From Sporobacter termitidis DSM 10068 (GTDB taxonomy: Bacteria > Bacillota > Clostridia > Oscillospirales > Oscillospiraceae), in contig NZ_FQXV01000010.1 of NCBI RefSeq assembly GCF_900130065.1, forward strand, positions 1 to 64,000: a stretch of 64,000 bases of DNA. The letters are read 5' to 3'. Below, piece by piece: positions 1 through 11,600 of the stretch (positions within the stretch are counted from its first letter, which is position 1; each line of letters begins with the position of its first letter). The notes under the pieces were generated by a model, which was not told the DNA's origin, made no database searches, and saw only the letters and a program-made list of their open reading frames with translations. Made by a program: the position numbers and the translations under genes.

Positions 1-1
1 C

Positions 2-343
2 ATCATGACCCTCATCTCCTCCCTGGGCTTCACCCCCGACATGCTGGAGCACGTGGCCGTGGCCGGCGGCATCGGCAGCGGCATCAATATCAAAAACGCC
101 ATCCGCATCGGCATGTTCCCGGACCTCCCAGTTGAGAAATACTCCTACATCGGCAACTCCTCCCTGGCCGGCGCCTACGCCATGCTCACCTCCGAGGACG
201 CCGCCGCCAAGCTTAACGAGATCGCCAGGTGCATGACATATCTGGAGCTCTCCACCCAGCCCGGCTACATGGACGCCTTCGTCGCCGCCTGCTTCCTCCC
301 TCATACCGACGCCGCCCTCTTCCCGTCGTCTTCGGCAGATTAG
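2..343 (+). CDS. ASKHA-domain corrinoid activation protein (RamA-like, DUF4445), C-terminal part
   Basis: The gene runs in from the left edge; only about 113 C-terminal residues are present, ending at TAG. The reading shows the hallmarks of the C-terminal ASKHA (DUF4445) domain of corrinoid-protein reductive activators: an AVAGGIGSG glycine-rich motif, AIRIGMFPDLP, GNSSLAGAYAML, and the terminal FLPHTD..LFPS. Family members use ATP and low-potential electrons, usually via an N-terminal [2Fe-2S] domain (outside this window), to return Co(II) corrinoid proteins of methyltransferase systems to Co(I). The nitrogenase-like gene follows after 43 bp on the same strand with no terminator between, so co-transcription is likely. 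Family call is confident; the partner corrinoid protein is not visible. Confidence 0.88.
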   Translation: MMTLISSLGFTPDMLEHVAVAGGIGSGINIKNAIRIGMFPDLPVEKYSYIGNSSLAGAYAMLTSEDAAAKLNEIARCMTYLELSTQPGYMDAFVAACFLPHTDAALFPSSSAD

Positions 344-386
344 ATAACATATCGCATAGCGCCTCAAAAAAGGAGTGAACAAAAAA

Positions 387-2591
387 ATGAAAGAAATAGC
401 GGTTTACGGCAAGGGCGGCATCGGCAAATCGACCCTCAGCGCCAACCTGTCCGCGGCTCTGGCGCAAGCGGGAAAGCGGGTGCTGCAGATCGGCTGCGAT
501 CCGAAGCACGACTCCACGAGGCTTTTGACGCATGGGCACCGGCTCACCACCGTGCTCGATTATATGCGTGTCACAAATCCCCTTGATTACAAGCTTGAGG
601 ACATATTGCTGCGCGGCTACGCGGATATCGGCTGTGTGGAGGCGGGCGGGCCGAAGCCCGGCGTCGGCTGCGCCGGCCGGGGCATCATCAGCACCTTTGA
701 GCTTCTCAATCAATTCAAGCTGAAGGAGCACTATGACATCACCGTGTATGACGTTCTTGGGGACGTGGTGTGCGGCGGCTTCGCCGTGCCGATCCGGAGA
801 GAATATGCGGACACTATTTTTGTCGTCACGTCCGGTGAGTTTATGGCCTTGTACGCGGCGAATAATATTTTGCGCGGTATCCGCAACTACGATAACGAGG
901 AAAGGCGGGTTGCCGGCATCCTGTACAACAAGCGTAATGTCGAGGATGAGGATGAACGGGTCGTGCGCTTCGCGCGCGCCGTGGGGCTGCCCATCTGCGC
1001 GATCATCCCGCGGAGCGACGCCTTTACACGAGCGGAACGGGCAAATATGACTGTTGTAGAGCAGGCGATCGACCGGGGCGTCATAGACATCTTCTCCAAA
1101 CTGGCTCAGGAGATCATGGCGGGCTGCACGCTTTACGAGGCAAAGCCTCTCTCTGACGAACAGCTTGAAAGCGTCGTGCTTGGCCGCGAGGAAACGGTCG
1201 GCTTGCAGATACCGGCCGCGTCGACCCCCGGGAAAAAACCGAAGCCGGCCTTGGCCGTGCCGGAGATCGACCTGACGGACCCCAACAGGTACTTATCCAA
1301 AAACATGATACGGAGCGAGCCGCTCCACGGCTGCGCGTTCAACGGCGCCGTGACAATGAGCGTCCATATCAGAGACGCCGTGATCCTGGCGCACGCGCCG
1401 AAGAGCTGCGCGTATATCTCCTATCAGAGCATCAGCTCGACGGGGCGGCGCGGACTGTTCGAGCGCGGGGCGCTTCTGCCCGTCCCCCTCTCTCCGAACC
1501 TTGAAGCCACCGAGATGGGAGAGTCGGAGGTGATCTTCGGCGGTATGGAAAAGCTGGAGGACAAAATCAACGAAATCAAAAAGCGCGGTCCAAAGGCGAT
1601 CGTTGTTATAAGCGCCTGCCCCGCCGGCATTATCGGGGACGATATCGACAGCGTCCGGCTGCTTTCCGAACCGGACCTGCCCGTTGTCACGATCAAAACC
1701 GACGGGAATATGTCCGGCGACTATCTCCAGGGAATGCTGATGTGCTACACCATGCTGGCAAAGCAGATCATCCGCCGGGATGTCCCCGTGGCGCCGGATA
1801 CGGTAAACGTGGTCTTTGAAAAAGTCGTTGCAAAAAATACGGATGGCAATTTCAGGATCATGAGCGAATTCCTGTCTCAGCTCGGCATTGGCGTAAACTG
1901 CCGCTTTCTCTGCGATACGACTTACGACAGGCTGGAAAACTTCTGTGCCGCGCCGCTCAATCTGCTGGCGTATAAGGACTATACCGGCAAGCTCCTCCAG
2001 GATTTTTTTACCCGGGAGTACGGCGCCGTCTTTTTCGACATGGCCTTCCCCGTCGGTTTCGCCGAAACGGCGGACTGGCTGCGCGGCGTGGCCGGCTTTT
2101 TCGAAAGACCCGATGCCGCGGAAGCGATCATCGCGGAGCATCAGGCGCGATACGCGCGGGAGGTCGCGGCCTTAAAGCCTGTTCTATCCGGGAAAAAGCT
2201 GATGGTCATCACCTATAACCACAGCTTGGACTGGATATTGCAGACAGCCCTCGACGTCGGCATAGAGGTTGTGAAGGTTGGGATACTCAACTTCTCCCAG
2301 GACGAGGGCTTTCGCACAAGGCTTGATGTGCCGCTTCCCGTAGAGGAGAATTACGACCGGGACAACCGGGAAAAGGACCTGAAACGATACAGGCCCGATA
2401 TCCTCCTGACAAACTACGCGTCCTCCATTGCCGACGAGGTGTTTGTGGCCGATACCATCCCCATGTGCCCTGACGTCGGCTTTTACTCAGGGCTTATCAT
2501 GGCCAAGCGCTGGGCGCAGCTCTTGAAACTAAACCTGAAGGGAGAGTGGAAACAGGATGAGCGGTTATTTAGACAATATTACGCCGGATAG
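387..2591 (+). CDS. Nitrogenase-like NifH-NifD fusion protein
   Basis: 734 residues. Residues 1-270 are a complete NifH-like Fe protein: P-loop GKGGIGKS (8-15), [10 protein letters not shown] (36-45), and the two [4Fe-4S] cysteines C95 (GVGCAGRG) and C129 (DVVCGG). A proline/lysine-rich linker (about 271-300) leads to a NifD-like component-1 domain with three P-cluster-type cysteines C316 (HGCAFNG), C341 (KSCAYIS) and C411 ([11 protein letters not shown]). By manual alignment the FeMo-cofactor cysteine of NifD is not at its usual place (LNLLAYKDY region), so dinitrogen reduction is not expected. The start is ATG 387 with AGGAG at 371-375; an in-frame GTG at 375 lies inside the ribosome binding site. 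NifH and NifD are normally separate genes, so the fusion is unusual. Substrate unknown; the next gene supplies the NifK half. Confidence 0.9.
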   Translation: MKEIAVYGKGGIGKSTLSANLSAALAQAGKRVLQIGCDPKHDSTRLLTHGHRLTTVLDYMRVTNPLDYKLEDILLRGYADIGCVEAGGPKPGVGCAGRGIISTFELLNQFKLKEHYDITVYDVLGDVVCGGFAVPIRREYADTIFVVTSGEFMALYAANNILRGIRNYDNEERRVAGILYNKRNVEDEDERVVRFARAVGLPICAIIPRSDAFTRAERANMTVVEQAIDRGVIDIFSKLAQEIMAGCTLYEAKPLSDEQLESVVLGREETVGLQIPAASTPGKKPKPALAVPEIDLTDPNRYLSKNMIRSEPLHGCAFNGAVTMSVHIRDAVILAHAPKSCAYISYQSISSTGRRGLFERGALLPVPLSPNLEATEMGESEVIFGGMEKLEDKINEIKKRGPKAIVVISACPAGIIGDDIDSVRLLSEPDLPVVTIKTDGNMSGDYLQGMLMCYTMLAKQIIRRDVPVAPDTVNVVFEKVVAKNTDGNFRIMSEFLSQLGIGVNCRFLCDTTYDRLENFCAAPLNLLAYKDYTGKLLQDFFTREYGAVFFDMAFPVGFAETADWLRGVAGFFERPDAAEAIIAEHQARYAREVAALKPVLSGKKLMVITYNHSLDWILQTALDVGIEVVKVGILNFSQDEGFRTRLDVPLPVEENYDRDNREKDLKRYRPDILLTNYASSIADEVFVADTIPMCPDVGFYSGLIMAKRWAQLLKLNLKGEWKQDERLFRQYYAG

Positions 2592-3849
2592 CTTTTCCGG
2601 CATCATTTTTGCCCTGGAGGGCGTCGCGCGGACGATCGTCCTGCTGAACGGCCCTACGGGCTGCAAGTTTTATCATTCCGCCACCTCGGATAACCAGACC
2701 ATCCGGCAGTTTGAATTCGATCCTCTCAATTACCCCGAAAAATGGTACTTCGGGCAGCCGCGCGTCCCGTGCACCTATCTGGACAGCAGCGATTATATTT
2801 ACGGCAGCAGGGATAAGCTGACCGAGGCTTTGGAATTCCTGCGCGACAACGTTTCCTTCGAGCTGCTGTGTATCGTCAACTCCCCCGGCGCGGCGCTCAT
2901 CGGCGACGATCTGCGCGGGATCGCCGCGGCGATCATTCAAGACAGGCCCGTTGTCGTCGTAGAAACGCCGGGTTTTTCACGCGATATCTGCGCCGGCCAC
3001 GAGACGGCGGCGCTCGAGCTTTTAAAGCAGCTCCCTCTCCGTCAGGCGGATGAGAAAGCGCCTAAAACGGTCAATCTCCTTGGCCTTTCCGTCTTTCACC
3101 GAAACTATACGGGGGATATTGCGGAGCTCAGGCGCCTTTTGGCGCTTTGCGGCATTGCTGTAAACTGCCCGCTCTGCGCCGGCGGCGACCTCGAGAGCGT
3201 CAAAAACTTGCCGAATGCCGCGCTCAATATTGTCATCCATCCGGACTACGGCCTCAGGACGGCGGAAAACTTAAACGCGCAATATGGCATGCCCTTTTAC
3301 GTTTGCGATGGGCCGCCGGTGGGCTTCGCCGCGACGGAAAAGCTGCTGCGCGAAATCTGCGTCTCTCTTGGAGCGGACGCTTCCCCCGCCATCGCCGAAA
3401 GCGAACGGGCGCGCGCCCGGGCGTACGCTTTCATCTCGCGGGTCAATTCTTTAACGGGGCTGCCCAAGGGCGTCACCTTCTCTGTCGAAGGGACGTATTC
3501 GGAGCTGTACGCGTATACCGACTTTCTTGTCCGGTATTTCGGGATGATCCCAAGCTGCCTGTCGGTTTTAAGTGCGGGGAGCGACTGCTTTAAGGATCGC
3601 CTCCGTGCGCTGCTCGACAAGCTGGGTGTTTCCGACGCTCTGGATCGTGACATTCTGGAGACGGACAGCGAGCTGGTGCTGGCAAGCGGCAACACGATTG
3701 CCAAGCTGAAGCTCAAAAAGCATGCATTCTCGGGGATCGAAATATCTCTGCCGTCGCTTGGTTATGTGGATGTCATACCAAAAACCCACCTTGGCATTCA
3801 AGGCGCGCTGCTGCTGACGGAGCAGATTGTCAACGGGCTGATGTTTTAG
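2557..3849 (+). CDS. Nitrogenase-like component 1, NifK-type subunit
   Basis: 430 residues, overlapping the end of the fusion gene by 35 bp, so the two are translationally coupled and probably form one heteromeric component 1. The reading begins directly in the component-1 fold and carries the three cluster-ligand positions: C36 (GPTGCKFYH), C72 (VPCTYLD) and C105 ([16 protein letters not shown]). The N-terminal extension of true NifK is missing and the length fits the short NifK/BchB/NflD-like proteins of the nitrogenase-like oxidoreductases. Such enzymes reduce C=C, C-S or porphyrinoid bonds with electrons from a NifH-like ATPase. No nif cofactor-assembly genes (nifE, nifN, nifB) are in the window. 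Specific substrate cannot be read from sequence. Confidence 0.85.
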   Translation: MSGYLDNITPDSFSGIIFALEGVARTIVLLNGPTGCKFYHSATSDNQTIRQFEFDPLNYPEKWYFGQPRVPCTYLDSSDYIYGSRDKLTEALEFLRDNVSFELLCIVNSPGAALIGDDLRGIAAAIIQDRPVVVVETPGFSRDICAGHETAALELLKQLPLRQADEKAPKTVNLLGLSVFHRNYTGDIAELRRLLALCGIAVNCPLCAGGDLESVKNLPNAALNIVIHPDYGLRTAENLNAQYGMPFYVCDGPPVGFAATEKLLREICVSLGADASPAIAESERARARAYAFISRVNSLTGLPKGVTFSVEGTYSELYAYTDFLVRYFGMIPSCLSVLSAGSDCFKDRLRALLDKLGVSDALDRDILETDSELVLASGNTIAKLKLKKHAFSGIEISLPSLGYVDVIPKTHLGIQGALLLTEQIVNGLMF

Positions 3850-3915
3850 CCCCGGCCCAGCCGGATAATCCTGAAGCTGGTCAAAGGAAAGCTGGCCGTA
3901 TCCCTTATACAAGAA

Positions 3916-3956
3916 CACAAAATGCCTGGAACCGTAGAGGTTCCAGGCATTTTGTG
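3916..3956. terminator. Bidirectional terminator-like hairpin between convergent genes
   Basis: Perfect 18-bp inverted repeat (3916-3933 and 3939-3956) with a 5-nt loop, A-rich on the left flank of the arm and TTTT in the right arm. It lies between the convergent NifK-like gene and the SLH gene and can serve both. Confidence 0.8.
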
Positions 3957-3978
3957 AACGCACATTTTCCAATATCTC

Positions 3979-5637
3979 TTATAGCAGGTTTGCGCGGCTC
4001 AGAAGATTGAACAGCATCTGGGCGGCCTCGCACCGCTTTATTGCCGCTGTGGGCTGAATATTGAGATCGCTCTGGTCCAGAATATTTTCACTGTAGCAGA
4101 AGGCCAGGCCCTGATGCGCCCAACGCGCGGCGGTCATATAATCGGGGAATGGGGCCAGCGCGTCCCGGACGGCGTTGTCGTCCAGTTCCGTGTTCATACC
4201 GCACAGCCTGGCGGCTCTGGCTACCATGACGGCGGCCTCCTGGCGGGTGACCGTCCCCTCGGGACTGAATTTACCGTCGCCCACGCCCAGGACGATCTCA
4301 TAGGTCCGGGCGGTATCCGCATAGGCGGCGTACTGCTGGTCGGATATGACGTCCGCAAAGGAATCGGCGGCCTTGGGCGTCAGCCCCAGGGCGCGCACCA
4401 CGATGGCGGCAAACTGGGCGCGGGTCATGGCGCTGTCCGGCTCGAACAGGCCGCTGCCCATGCCGTCGATGATGCCCCGGGAGGCCAGCGCCTCGATGGC
4501 TTCCTGATTCTTGTGGGCGTTGACGCCGGAGATATCGGTAAAGGTAGCGCCGGGGGCCGTCAGTTCGGTGGGCCGGACGTCCGCGTGCTTTCCGGGCAGT
4601 CCCTTACCGCTTGTATTCTCACCTTCGGGGATGCTCCGGGTGTCGGTCATGCGATACAGGCTGGTTTTGCCGTCGCGCAGGCGCTGGGCGGCCACCAGTG
4701 CGTAAAGGGCCTGTTCGGAGGCCATCGGATTAGAAGCGCCCGCGCCCTGGCCCGTATGCAGAAAGCCGCCGTCCTCCGCGCGGAAAGACATCAGCGCGTC
4801 CAGGACCGTGTTCCCGTTCTTGACAAAGCGGCTGTCGTCCAGCGGTATCCCCAGTTCCGCCAGAGCCACGATGATCTGCGCGCAGCTCTCGGCATTCAGG
4901 GAGTGCCAGGAGACGAACCCGCCGCTGGCGTCCTGCATCAGCGAGACGCAGGACAGTGCTTTGCCGGTTGCCTGCTTCACCGCCGGCTGATCCTGATACT
5001 TGGCCAGGGCCTGGAGGACCATGCCGGTGATGTCCGGGTCGGCCTCGGTGGTATCGCCGCCCCTCCCGACCATGGACCAGCCGCCGTCGGCCAGCTGGCG
5101 GGACAGCAGCTCATCGATATATATCTGGCGGGTGGCCTGCGTCTTGGCATCCGGGTTTTCCGGCATGTCGTAATTCCCGCTGTCAAGGGCAATCAACGCC
5201 CAGATCGGGCCATTAATCCCTTGGGAAATGACGGCGTCGAAGTCGCCCAGGGGCTTGGTCAGGTCGTAGCCGGCAACATCCCTGGCATCCTTTCCTATGG
5301 CAGACAGCGCGACGATTACCCGGGAATTCTCCGTGTATTTCGATTCGCTCAGGACACCCTTTCGGGCTGTTACGTAATTTTTCAGGGTGTCGTAGTATTT
5401 TTGATAGTATTCGTCCGGCACCTCATAGCCGCTGCGGGCAAGGCCGAGAACGGCCCACTCTCCGCCTATGGAATCTACCTGAGGATTTGCGACAGTCCGA
5501 TAGATATACGCCGCCGCTTCCTCCACGGCCGTATCCAGCGTCCCGCCGCCTGCGGCGGCGAAAGCGCCCGCGGGCAGGCCCAGGAGCATACCGATCACCA
5601 GGAGCAGCGACAGGATTTTTACAGTGGTCTTTTTCAT
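3979..5637 (-). CDS. SLH-anchored alpha/alpha-toroid protein (prenyltransferase/intrinsic-factor-like repeats)
   Basis: 552 residues. A signal peptide (1 to about 27, ending AFA) is followed by an alpha/alpha-toroid region (about 35-330) built of prenyltransferase/squalene-cyclase-like repeats: GGEWAVLGLARSG, DGGWSMVG..ADPDITGMVLQAL, GGFVSWHSLNAESCAQ, DGGFLHTG..ASEQALYALVA. Similar toroids form the alpha domain of intrinsic factor and transcobalamin. Three S-layer homology domains fill the C-terminus (about 365 to end; FTDI...ITRAQFA-type motifs), so the protein should be held on the cell wall. Start ATG has GGAGG just upstream. It lies 19 bp behind the giant GLUG gene and shares its cobalamin riboswitch. 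Cobalamin binding is an inference from fold plus riboswitch control; a toroid with another ligand remains possible. Confidence 0.87.
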   Translation of the reverse strand: MKKTTVKILSLLLVIGMLLGLPAGAFAAAGGGTLDTAVEEAAAYIYRTVANPQVDSIGGEWAVLGLARSGYEVPDEYYQKYYDTLKNYVTARKGVLSESKYTENSRVIVALSAIGKDARDVAGYDLTKPLGDFDAVISQGINGPIWALIALDSGNYDMPENPDAKTQATRQIYIDELLSRQLADGGWSMVGRGGDTTEADPDITGMVLQALAKYQDQPAVKQATGKALSCVSLMQDASGGFVSWHSLNAESCAQIIVALAELGIPLDDSRFVKNGNTVLDALMSFRAEDGGFLHTGQGAGASNPMASEQALYALVAAQRLRDGKTSLYRMTDTRSIPEGENTSGKGLPGKHADVRPTELTAPGATFTDISGVNAHKNQEAIEALASRGIIDGMGSGLFEPDSAMTRAQFAAIVVRALGLTPKAADSFADVISDQQYAAYADTARTYEIVLGVGDGKFSPEGTVTRQEAAVMVARAARLCGMNTELDDNAVRDALAPFPDYMTAARWAHQGLAFCYSENILDQSDLNIQPTAAIKRCEAAQMLFNLLSRANLL

Positions 5638-5656
5638 CAGATAATCCTCCTAATTT

Positions 5657-8600
5657 TTATTTTGTAATGGTCTCTTTTTTTCGCTTTCTGGAAAGCAGTA
5701 CCAGGAAGGACGTGAGCGCCGCCGCCGCGATAGCCGCGATCAGCACGATCACAGGCCAGATGTTGTGCCGGGTGGTCTCCGTAATTTCGGGCGCCTGGTC
5801 CAGGAGGTTCTCGTCGTCCTTGGGCTGCTCGGGCGGCTGTGGCTCCTCCGCCTGCTTCTCCTCGGGTTCCTCAGGCTTCTCCTCCAGCGGCTCGCTGATC
5901 ACGGGGTCGGCAGGCTGGGTCTGCCGGGTCTGGCCCCCTAACGTCACGGCATGCTGGTTCGAGTCCTGCGCTGTCTCGCCACTGGGGTTGCCGGATTCGC
6001 CGACGCCGCTGTTATCGGTCGCTCCGGTGCCCTCGCCGCCGCCGGGATTTTCACCGGCGCCCTCGCCGTCGCCGCCCTCACCCGTGCCTGTACCCGAGCC
6101 CGTACCTGTGCCCGTGTCGGGATTGGGGGTGGTGCCGGGGTCGTCGCCCTTGCCCCCGTCCTGTTCTTCAACGTAGCCTGTCTGCTGCCGCGTAAAGACC
6201 GCGGCGACAAGCCCGACGTCGCCCTCCGGCATGACAAAGCGGAGCTCGTCAATGCTGCCGGGGATAACCCCGCCATTGACGTCCGTCACGGTCAGGCCGG
6301 ACAGCTTATAGGCATACTGCGGGCCGTACTGCGCGTTTATGTATTTCTCAGGGGTGACCGTCACCTGTACGGTGCTGCCCGCGGCCCGATAGGGACTCTC
6401 CGTCTTGCCGCCGATGGAGATGGTGCCGTGCGTGGCATTCAGCTCTTTAATCCAATAATAGGAGGGCGTCCCCTGTACGGGGTAGCCCGCTTCGCTCTCC
6501 GTCCCCTGCGTCCAGACGTGGCGGTGCGCGCCCCCGCCGCCGTCCAGCAGGTAAGCGACCTCGCCGGAGGCGAGCTGCTCTTCCGTCTTGTAACTGGCGA
6601 AGGCGGACGACGACGCGCTGCCGTCCGCCGGCTTGTTGTCCACAAAGGCGTAATAGCAGTTCGTTACGTGAAGGTCCTTGATCAGGTCGCCCGTTCCCTG
6701 GACGCAGCTTCCGTAATAATAGCTGTTGCTGACGCCCGATTCACCGGCGCTCTGCGGAGCGCCCGCGAAAGCTGAAGCACTGGCGTGTTCACCTGAGGAA
6801 AGTACCCCTGTTACATACACGTCGGCGCCGACGCGGCAGTCCTCCATAATCGTGCCAATGCCGGCAAGGCCGCCGGCAATGGTATAGCCGGTAATCGTAA
6901 CGCCCTGCTCAACGGTGCAGCCGGTCATATAGGCACACTGGCCGTTCGCTCTCGTATCCGAAGTCATCGTGCCGGCAATGCCGCCGACGCCATAATCAAG
7001 CACCGCGGGCTTATCGGCTAAAATGGTCGAGCCGGCCTTGACCGTGCAGCCCTCAACACCGCCGCGCACCACATATCCGGCGATGCCGCCGAAGGCTTTT
7101 ATTCCATCGGTGTGGTTATACAGCTGTACCGTCGCCGTGCAGTTCTTGATCGTTCCCGCAGCCAGGCCGCCGACGATGCCGCCGGCGTAGCTGGAGACGT
7201 TGCCATCCGCGTCGTCGCCGTCACCCGTCAGCACCACATTGCAGGTGTCAATCGTGCCGAAGTTGACGCTGGCCACGCCGCCGAACATCTCGCGATTTAC
7301 GGCAGGGTCCAGCACGCCCACCACGTTCAGGTTGTATACCACCCCGGTGGAACCGACCGCGCCGAAGACCGCGACGATCTGCCTGGGATTGAGCGTGATG
7401 GTATGCCCTCCGCCGTCAAAGTTTCCGTTGAACGGAACGGTTCCGGATTCCGACAGCTCAGTCAGGTCATGCTTCCAATCGGCTTTGATATAGCCGAGAC
7501 CGCTCCAACCGGCATCGTCAATGGTAATATCGATGCCAAGCTTGAAGTAGCAGCCCCCATACCCTTTGCCCTCGGCAACGTTGTCGGCCAGCTGCTCCAG
7601 TTCCCCACCGGTCTTGAACACATAGGGGTTTTCCGCCGTGCCGCTGGAAAAGATATCCTGCTTGGTCCAATGCGCCCAAAGCGTCATATCCTCGGTGGGC
7701 TGGTCGTTGTCAAAATCCCAAAGCACGCCGCCGACCCTGGCGGTATACCAGCCGGAGAAGTTATAGCTGATGCCGTCCTCGCTGCTGGTCCAGGTGGGCG
7801 CGGCGGGTCTTCTCACAAGGCCGCCGATGGTGATGACCTGCTTTTCAGGCAATTGGCCGTCGGCGCCGTTCAGGTTGAAGCTGACCGTGACGGTTTCGCT
7901 GCCCTCCTCCACCCACTTGGCGTAGAGCGTGATATTCCCGAAAACCAGGCTGTTGAAATCATACAGGTCTGTGTACGCCGCGGAGGTATACCAGCCCTTG
8001 AACACATAGCCCTCCAAAACCGGCTTTTCGGCCGGGGCGGCCAAGGTATTCCCGCTCTTCACCTGGACGCTGGCAAAGGTCTGATCCCCGGAGATAAACG
8101 TCGCCGTATATTCCTTATCTTCCGCCGTGCCGCTGACAAAGGAGGCGGTCAGCGTGGAATCCGCCGTCGGCATGGCGAAGGCTACGGTATCCGCGTTCAC
8201 AGTAAAAGCGTAGCTGATGCCGTCCGTATCCTTCAGCGTCAGCTTATCGAGCTTATAGCCGGCCTCCGGCTTCACCGTAAAGGACATTGCCGAGCCGCCC
8301 ACGCCGTAGTTCTCGCCGGCGGGAACAAGCGTTCCGTTCGCAACACTTTCTACGGTCACGCGGTAAACCGCCGTCTCATCCGAGGCGGCGAGGACGGGAT
8401 AGTTTTCGCCCTGGGACCAGTGATAGGTTCGTAACGGGTTTGCGCCGTTGTCCAGCAGATACGCGACCTCAGCCAGCTTGAACTGCGCTTCGGTCTTTTC
8501 CGTGCATACGCCGGCGTCCACCGGGGGCATGGCCGACCCATCTGTCAGGGCAACGCAGTCTGTCCTGTAATAAAGATTGCTGCCTTTTGCGGAAATGACG

Positions 8601-11600
8601 CTTCCGCCGGTCACGGCGCCGGTGACAGCCGCGGCGCCCGCGTTTGCCACGGTGATCTTGCCGTAGTTGTGAGAATATTTCACATAGTTGAAGGTGTCCG
8701 TCTCAGCCTTTGCGACCACGCCGCCGATACCCGTCGGCGCCGCGGCGGCGGAGGTGATATTGCCGGCGTTGTAGCAATAGCTGGGATAGCTGTACCTGCC
8801 GACGGCGCCAAACACGCCGCTTACTAATGTTGAGGAAGCGCCGGCCACAATCTCGCCGGTGTTGTAGCAGTATCGCATCTCCAGATAGCCCGCCTTGTCC
8901 AGCTTGCCCAGAACACCGGCCACAACGCCGCTGCCCGTAATCCTGCCGGTATTGTAGCAATCCTGAATTCCGCCCTGATCCTGCAAAAATCCGTCCACGC
9001 CGTTTATGATACCGGCCGCGTTGCCGGTGGCTGTGACGCTGCCGGTATTATAGCAGCTTTTGATCCGCATCGCGTTTGACGCCGTACCGGCAATACCTGC
9101 GGCATCGCCGCCGGTCGCGGTGACCGTGCCGCTGTTGCGGCAGTTCTCCGCCGCCGCATACTGCCGGATGGTATAGGCAATACCGTATGCCGTTTTTCCC
9201 TCGATATTTCCGCTGTTGGAGCAGCCGATGATCTTCCAATATGAGCTCGCATTCGGGCTGGTGCCGCCCAAAATACCGGCCGCGCGGTTTGTCGTGCTGC
9301 TGACGCTGCCTAAATTGGAGCAATTCTCGACCACAATATAATTACCACCTACCGAACCGCCGACGCCGCCGACAGAGACGCCGGTTCCGCTGACGGTGCC
9401 GCTGTTGGAGCAGCCGGACAGCTTGGTGGGGACCTTCTGGGTGCTGTAATTGGCCAGGCCCACGATACCGCCCAGATTATCCGCACCCGTCACGCCGCCG
9501 CTGTTTGTGCAGTCGGCCAATTGCGCAGAGATGTAGCAGGAGCTGCTGCCCGCAACGCCGCCCGCAACGCCGCCGACATTTGAGCCGCCTTTAATTGCGC
9601 CGCTGTTGGAGCATTTTGTAAAGGCGGCAAGGCCATATGCGTTCATTTCACCCGCCTGGCCCAAAATGCCGCCGATATAGTCGGAGGTTCCGGTGATAGC
9701 CGCCTCATTTTTGCAGTCCGCCAGGCTGACCGCAGCGGATGCAAAACCGACGATACCGCCCAGACAGGAAGTCTGGGAAATCGTGCCGGTTTGCTCGTTG
9801 ACGCAGCCCGTAAATACGCAGCCATCGTCGGCGGCTCCGGCAATGCCGCCGACGTACCGTCCGCTCCCCGCCTCGACCGCCGCGCTGTTCACGCAGCCCG
9901 TGACCGCCGCGAGCTTATCCATCGCGCCGACAATGCCGCCGGAATACTGATACGAGCTTACGGGACCCTCGTTTCTGCAGTTCTGGACAGCCGTACCGGC
10001 CTCCATCCGTCCGGCGACGCCGCCGCCGTAACTGCCGGCGGCAGAGCTCCCTGTTGTCTCGACCACGGCGCGGGATACGGAATCCTGCACGCAGATTACC
10101 GGTGTGGCCCCCTCCGGCTTTGCTTCCAAAAGGCCGACGAGGCCGCCGGCCGTGCCGGCACCCCGGACGGACACATTCGCCGCCGGGAGCCCCTCTGAGG
10201 CCCCGGTGGCCAGCGTTTCGCAGCCGACGACGGATATTCCGTACCCGGCGCGGCCGATAAGCCCGCCGGCACAGTTCCTGCCGCTGATGCTGCTGCCGGC
10301 CGCGACAAAGCAGTTTTCAAACACGGTGCTGCCCTTCGGGCATCCGGCGAGCAGGCCGGTATTATCCCGCCCCGTGATGACGCCGCCGACGGTCAGGTTC
10401 TTCACGGTGGCGTTTTCAATTCCGGTGAAGAAGCCGCGGTTATCCTGCTCCGCCGTCTGGAGGTTCAGGCCGCTGATGGTGTGCGTCTGCCCGTCGAAGC
10501 TGCCCATGAAGGGCTTTTCCTCGGACCCGATGCCCATGAAGGTCTTGCCGCTCATGTCAATATCGGCCGTCAGCCTGATGGTCTTGCCCTTGAAGGTATT
10601 GCCCCTGTTGACGGCTGTCCTCAGCGCGACAAGCTGGTCCGCGGTGGCGAGCTCATACTCGTCGCCCTCCGGTTCCAGCCAGCTGGAATCTCCCAGTGTG
10701 TCGAACGAAAAGAACACGTCGATATCCCCGGCGAGCGTGCCGCTGTAGGTTCCGGCGGGCTCTTCAACGGCGTCCTCCGGAATGCCCGTGAGGTACAGAC
10801 TATACGTTTCCGGCTCAAGCTGGGTGATTGTGACGGCATAAGCGTCTCCGGCCTCGCCGTAAGCCACCGCGCCCGGCACGGGCGTTTCGCCGGCGCCTAC
10901 CGTCACAGAGCCGGCGCCCTCCGCGCTGCCATACTCCTTCACGGCATGCACACGGTAGACCGCCTTGCTCTCCGCTGTACTGAACACAGGGTACCTCTCC
11001 CCCGGCGCCCAGTTGAAGGTGCGCGTTTCCTTGCCGCCCGCATCCAGCAGCCAGACAAGCTCCAGCGCGGTAAATTCCTCCGCAGTTTTGACGGTGACAC
11101 CCCCCGTGGGATCGTTCTTGTACAGAGCGTAGCTGTTTTTGACCACCGAAGCGTTTATATAGCCCGCAAAGGGCGTGGCGGCATCGTAGGAGAAGCTGTT
11201 GGACACGGCGCCGGGGGTGCTGTCCTGATAGTTGCCGGCGATGCCGCCGCCTCTGCTCGCCGCGCTGACCGAGCCCGCGTGATAGCAGCTGTCAATGTGG
11301 GGACTGCCGATGCCGCAGATTCCGCCGACGTGCTGCGTGCCGGATACCGCGCCCAGGTTGGCGCAGTTTTTTATGTCGTATGCGCCGATGCTGCCGACGA
11401 TGCCGCCGACGTTCTGCGCGCCGGTCACGGCAGACTCATTCCGGCAGCCGGTCACAGGCGCGCTGGCCGAGCCGGCAACGCCGCCGACATAATCGCCCGT
11501 GCTCTTTACGCGGCCCTTAATCGTCACATTCGAGATGGTATTCGGGGTCTCTCCGGAAGCACTGCCGACGCAGCCGAACAAGCCCTGATAAGGATCATCG

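Noticed and set aside
387-3849. True nitrogenase for dinitrogen fixation
   Set aside because: No nifE, nifN or nifB in view, NifK extension missing, and the FeMo-cofactor cysteine is not in its usual place, so nitrogenase-like is the safer label.
4114-5667. 517-codon open frame antisense to the SLH-toroid gene
   Set aside because: No recognisable domain, Gly/Arg/His-rich shadow of a gene with signal peptide and SLH domains on the other strand.
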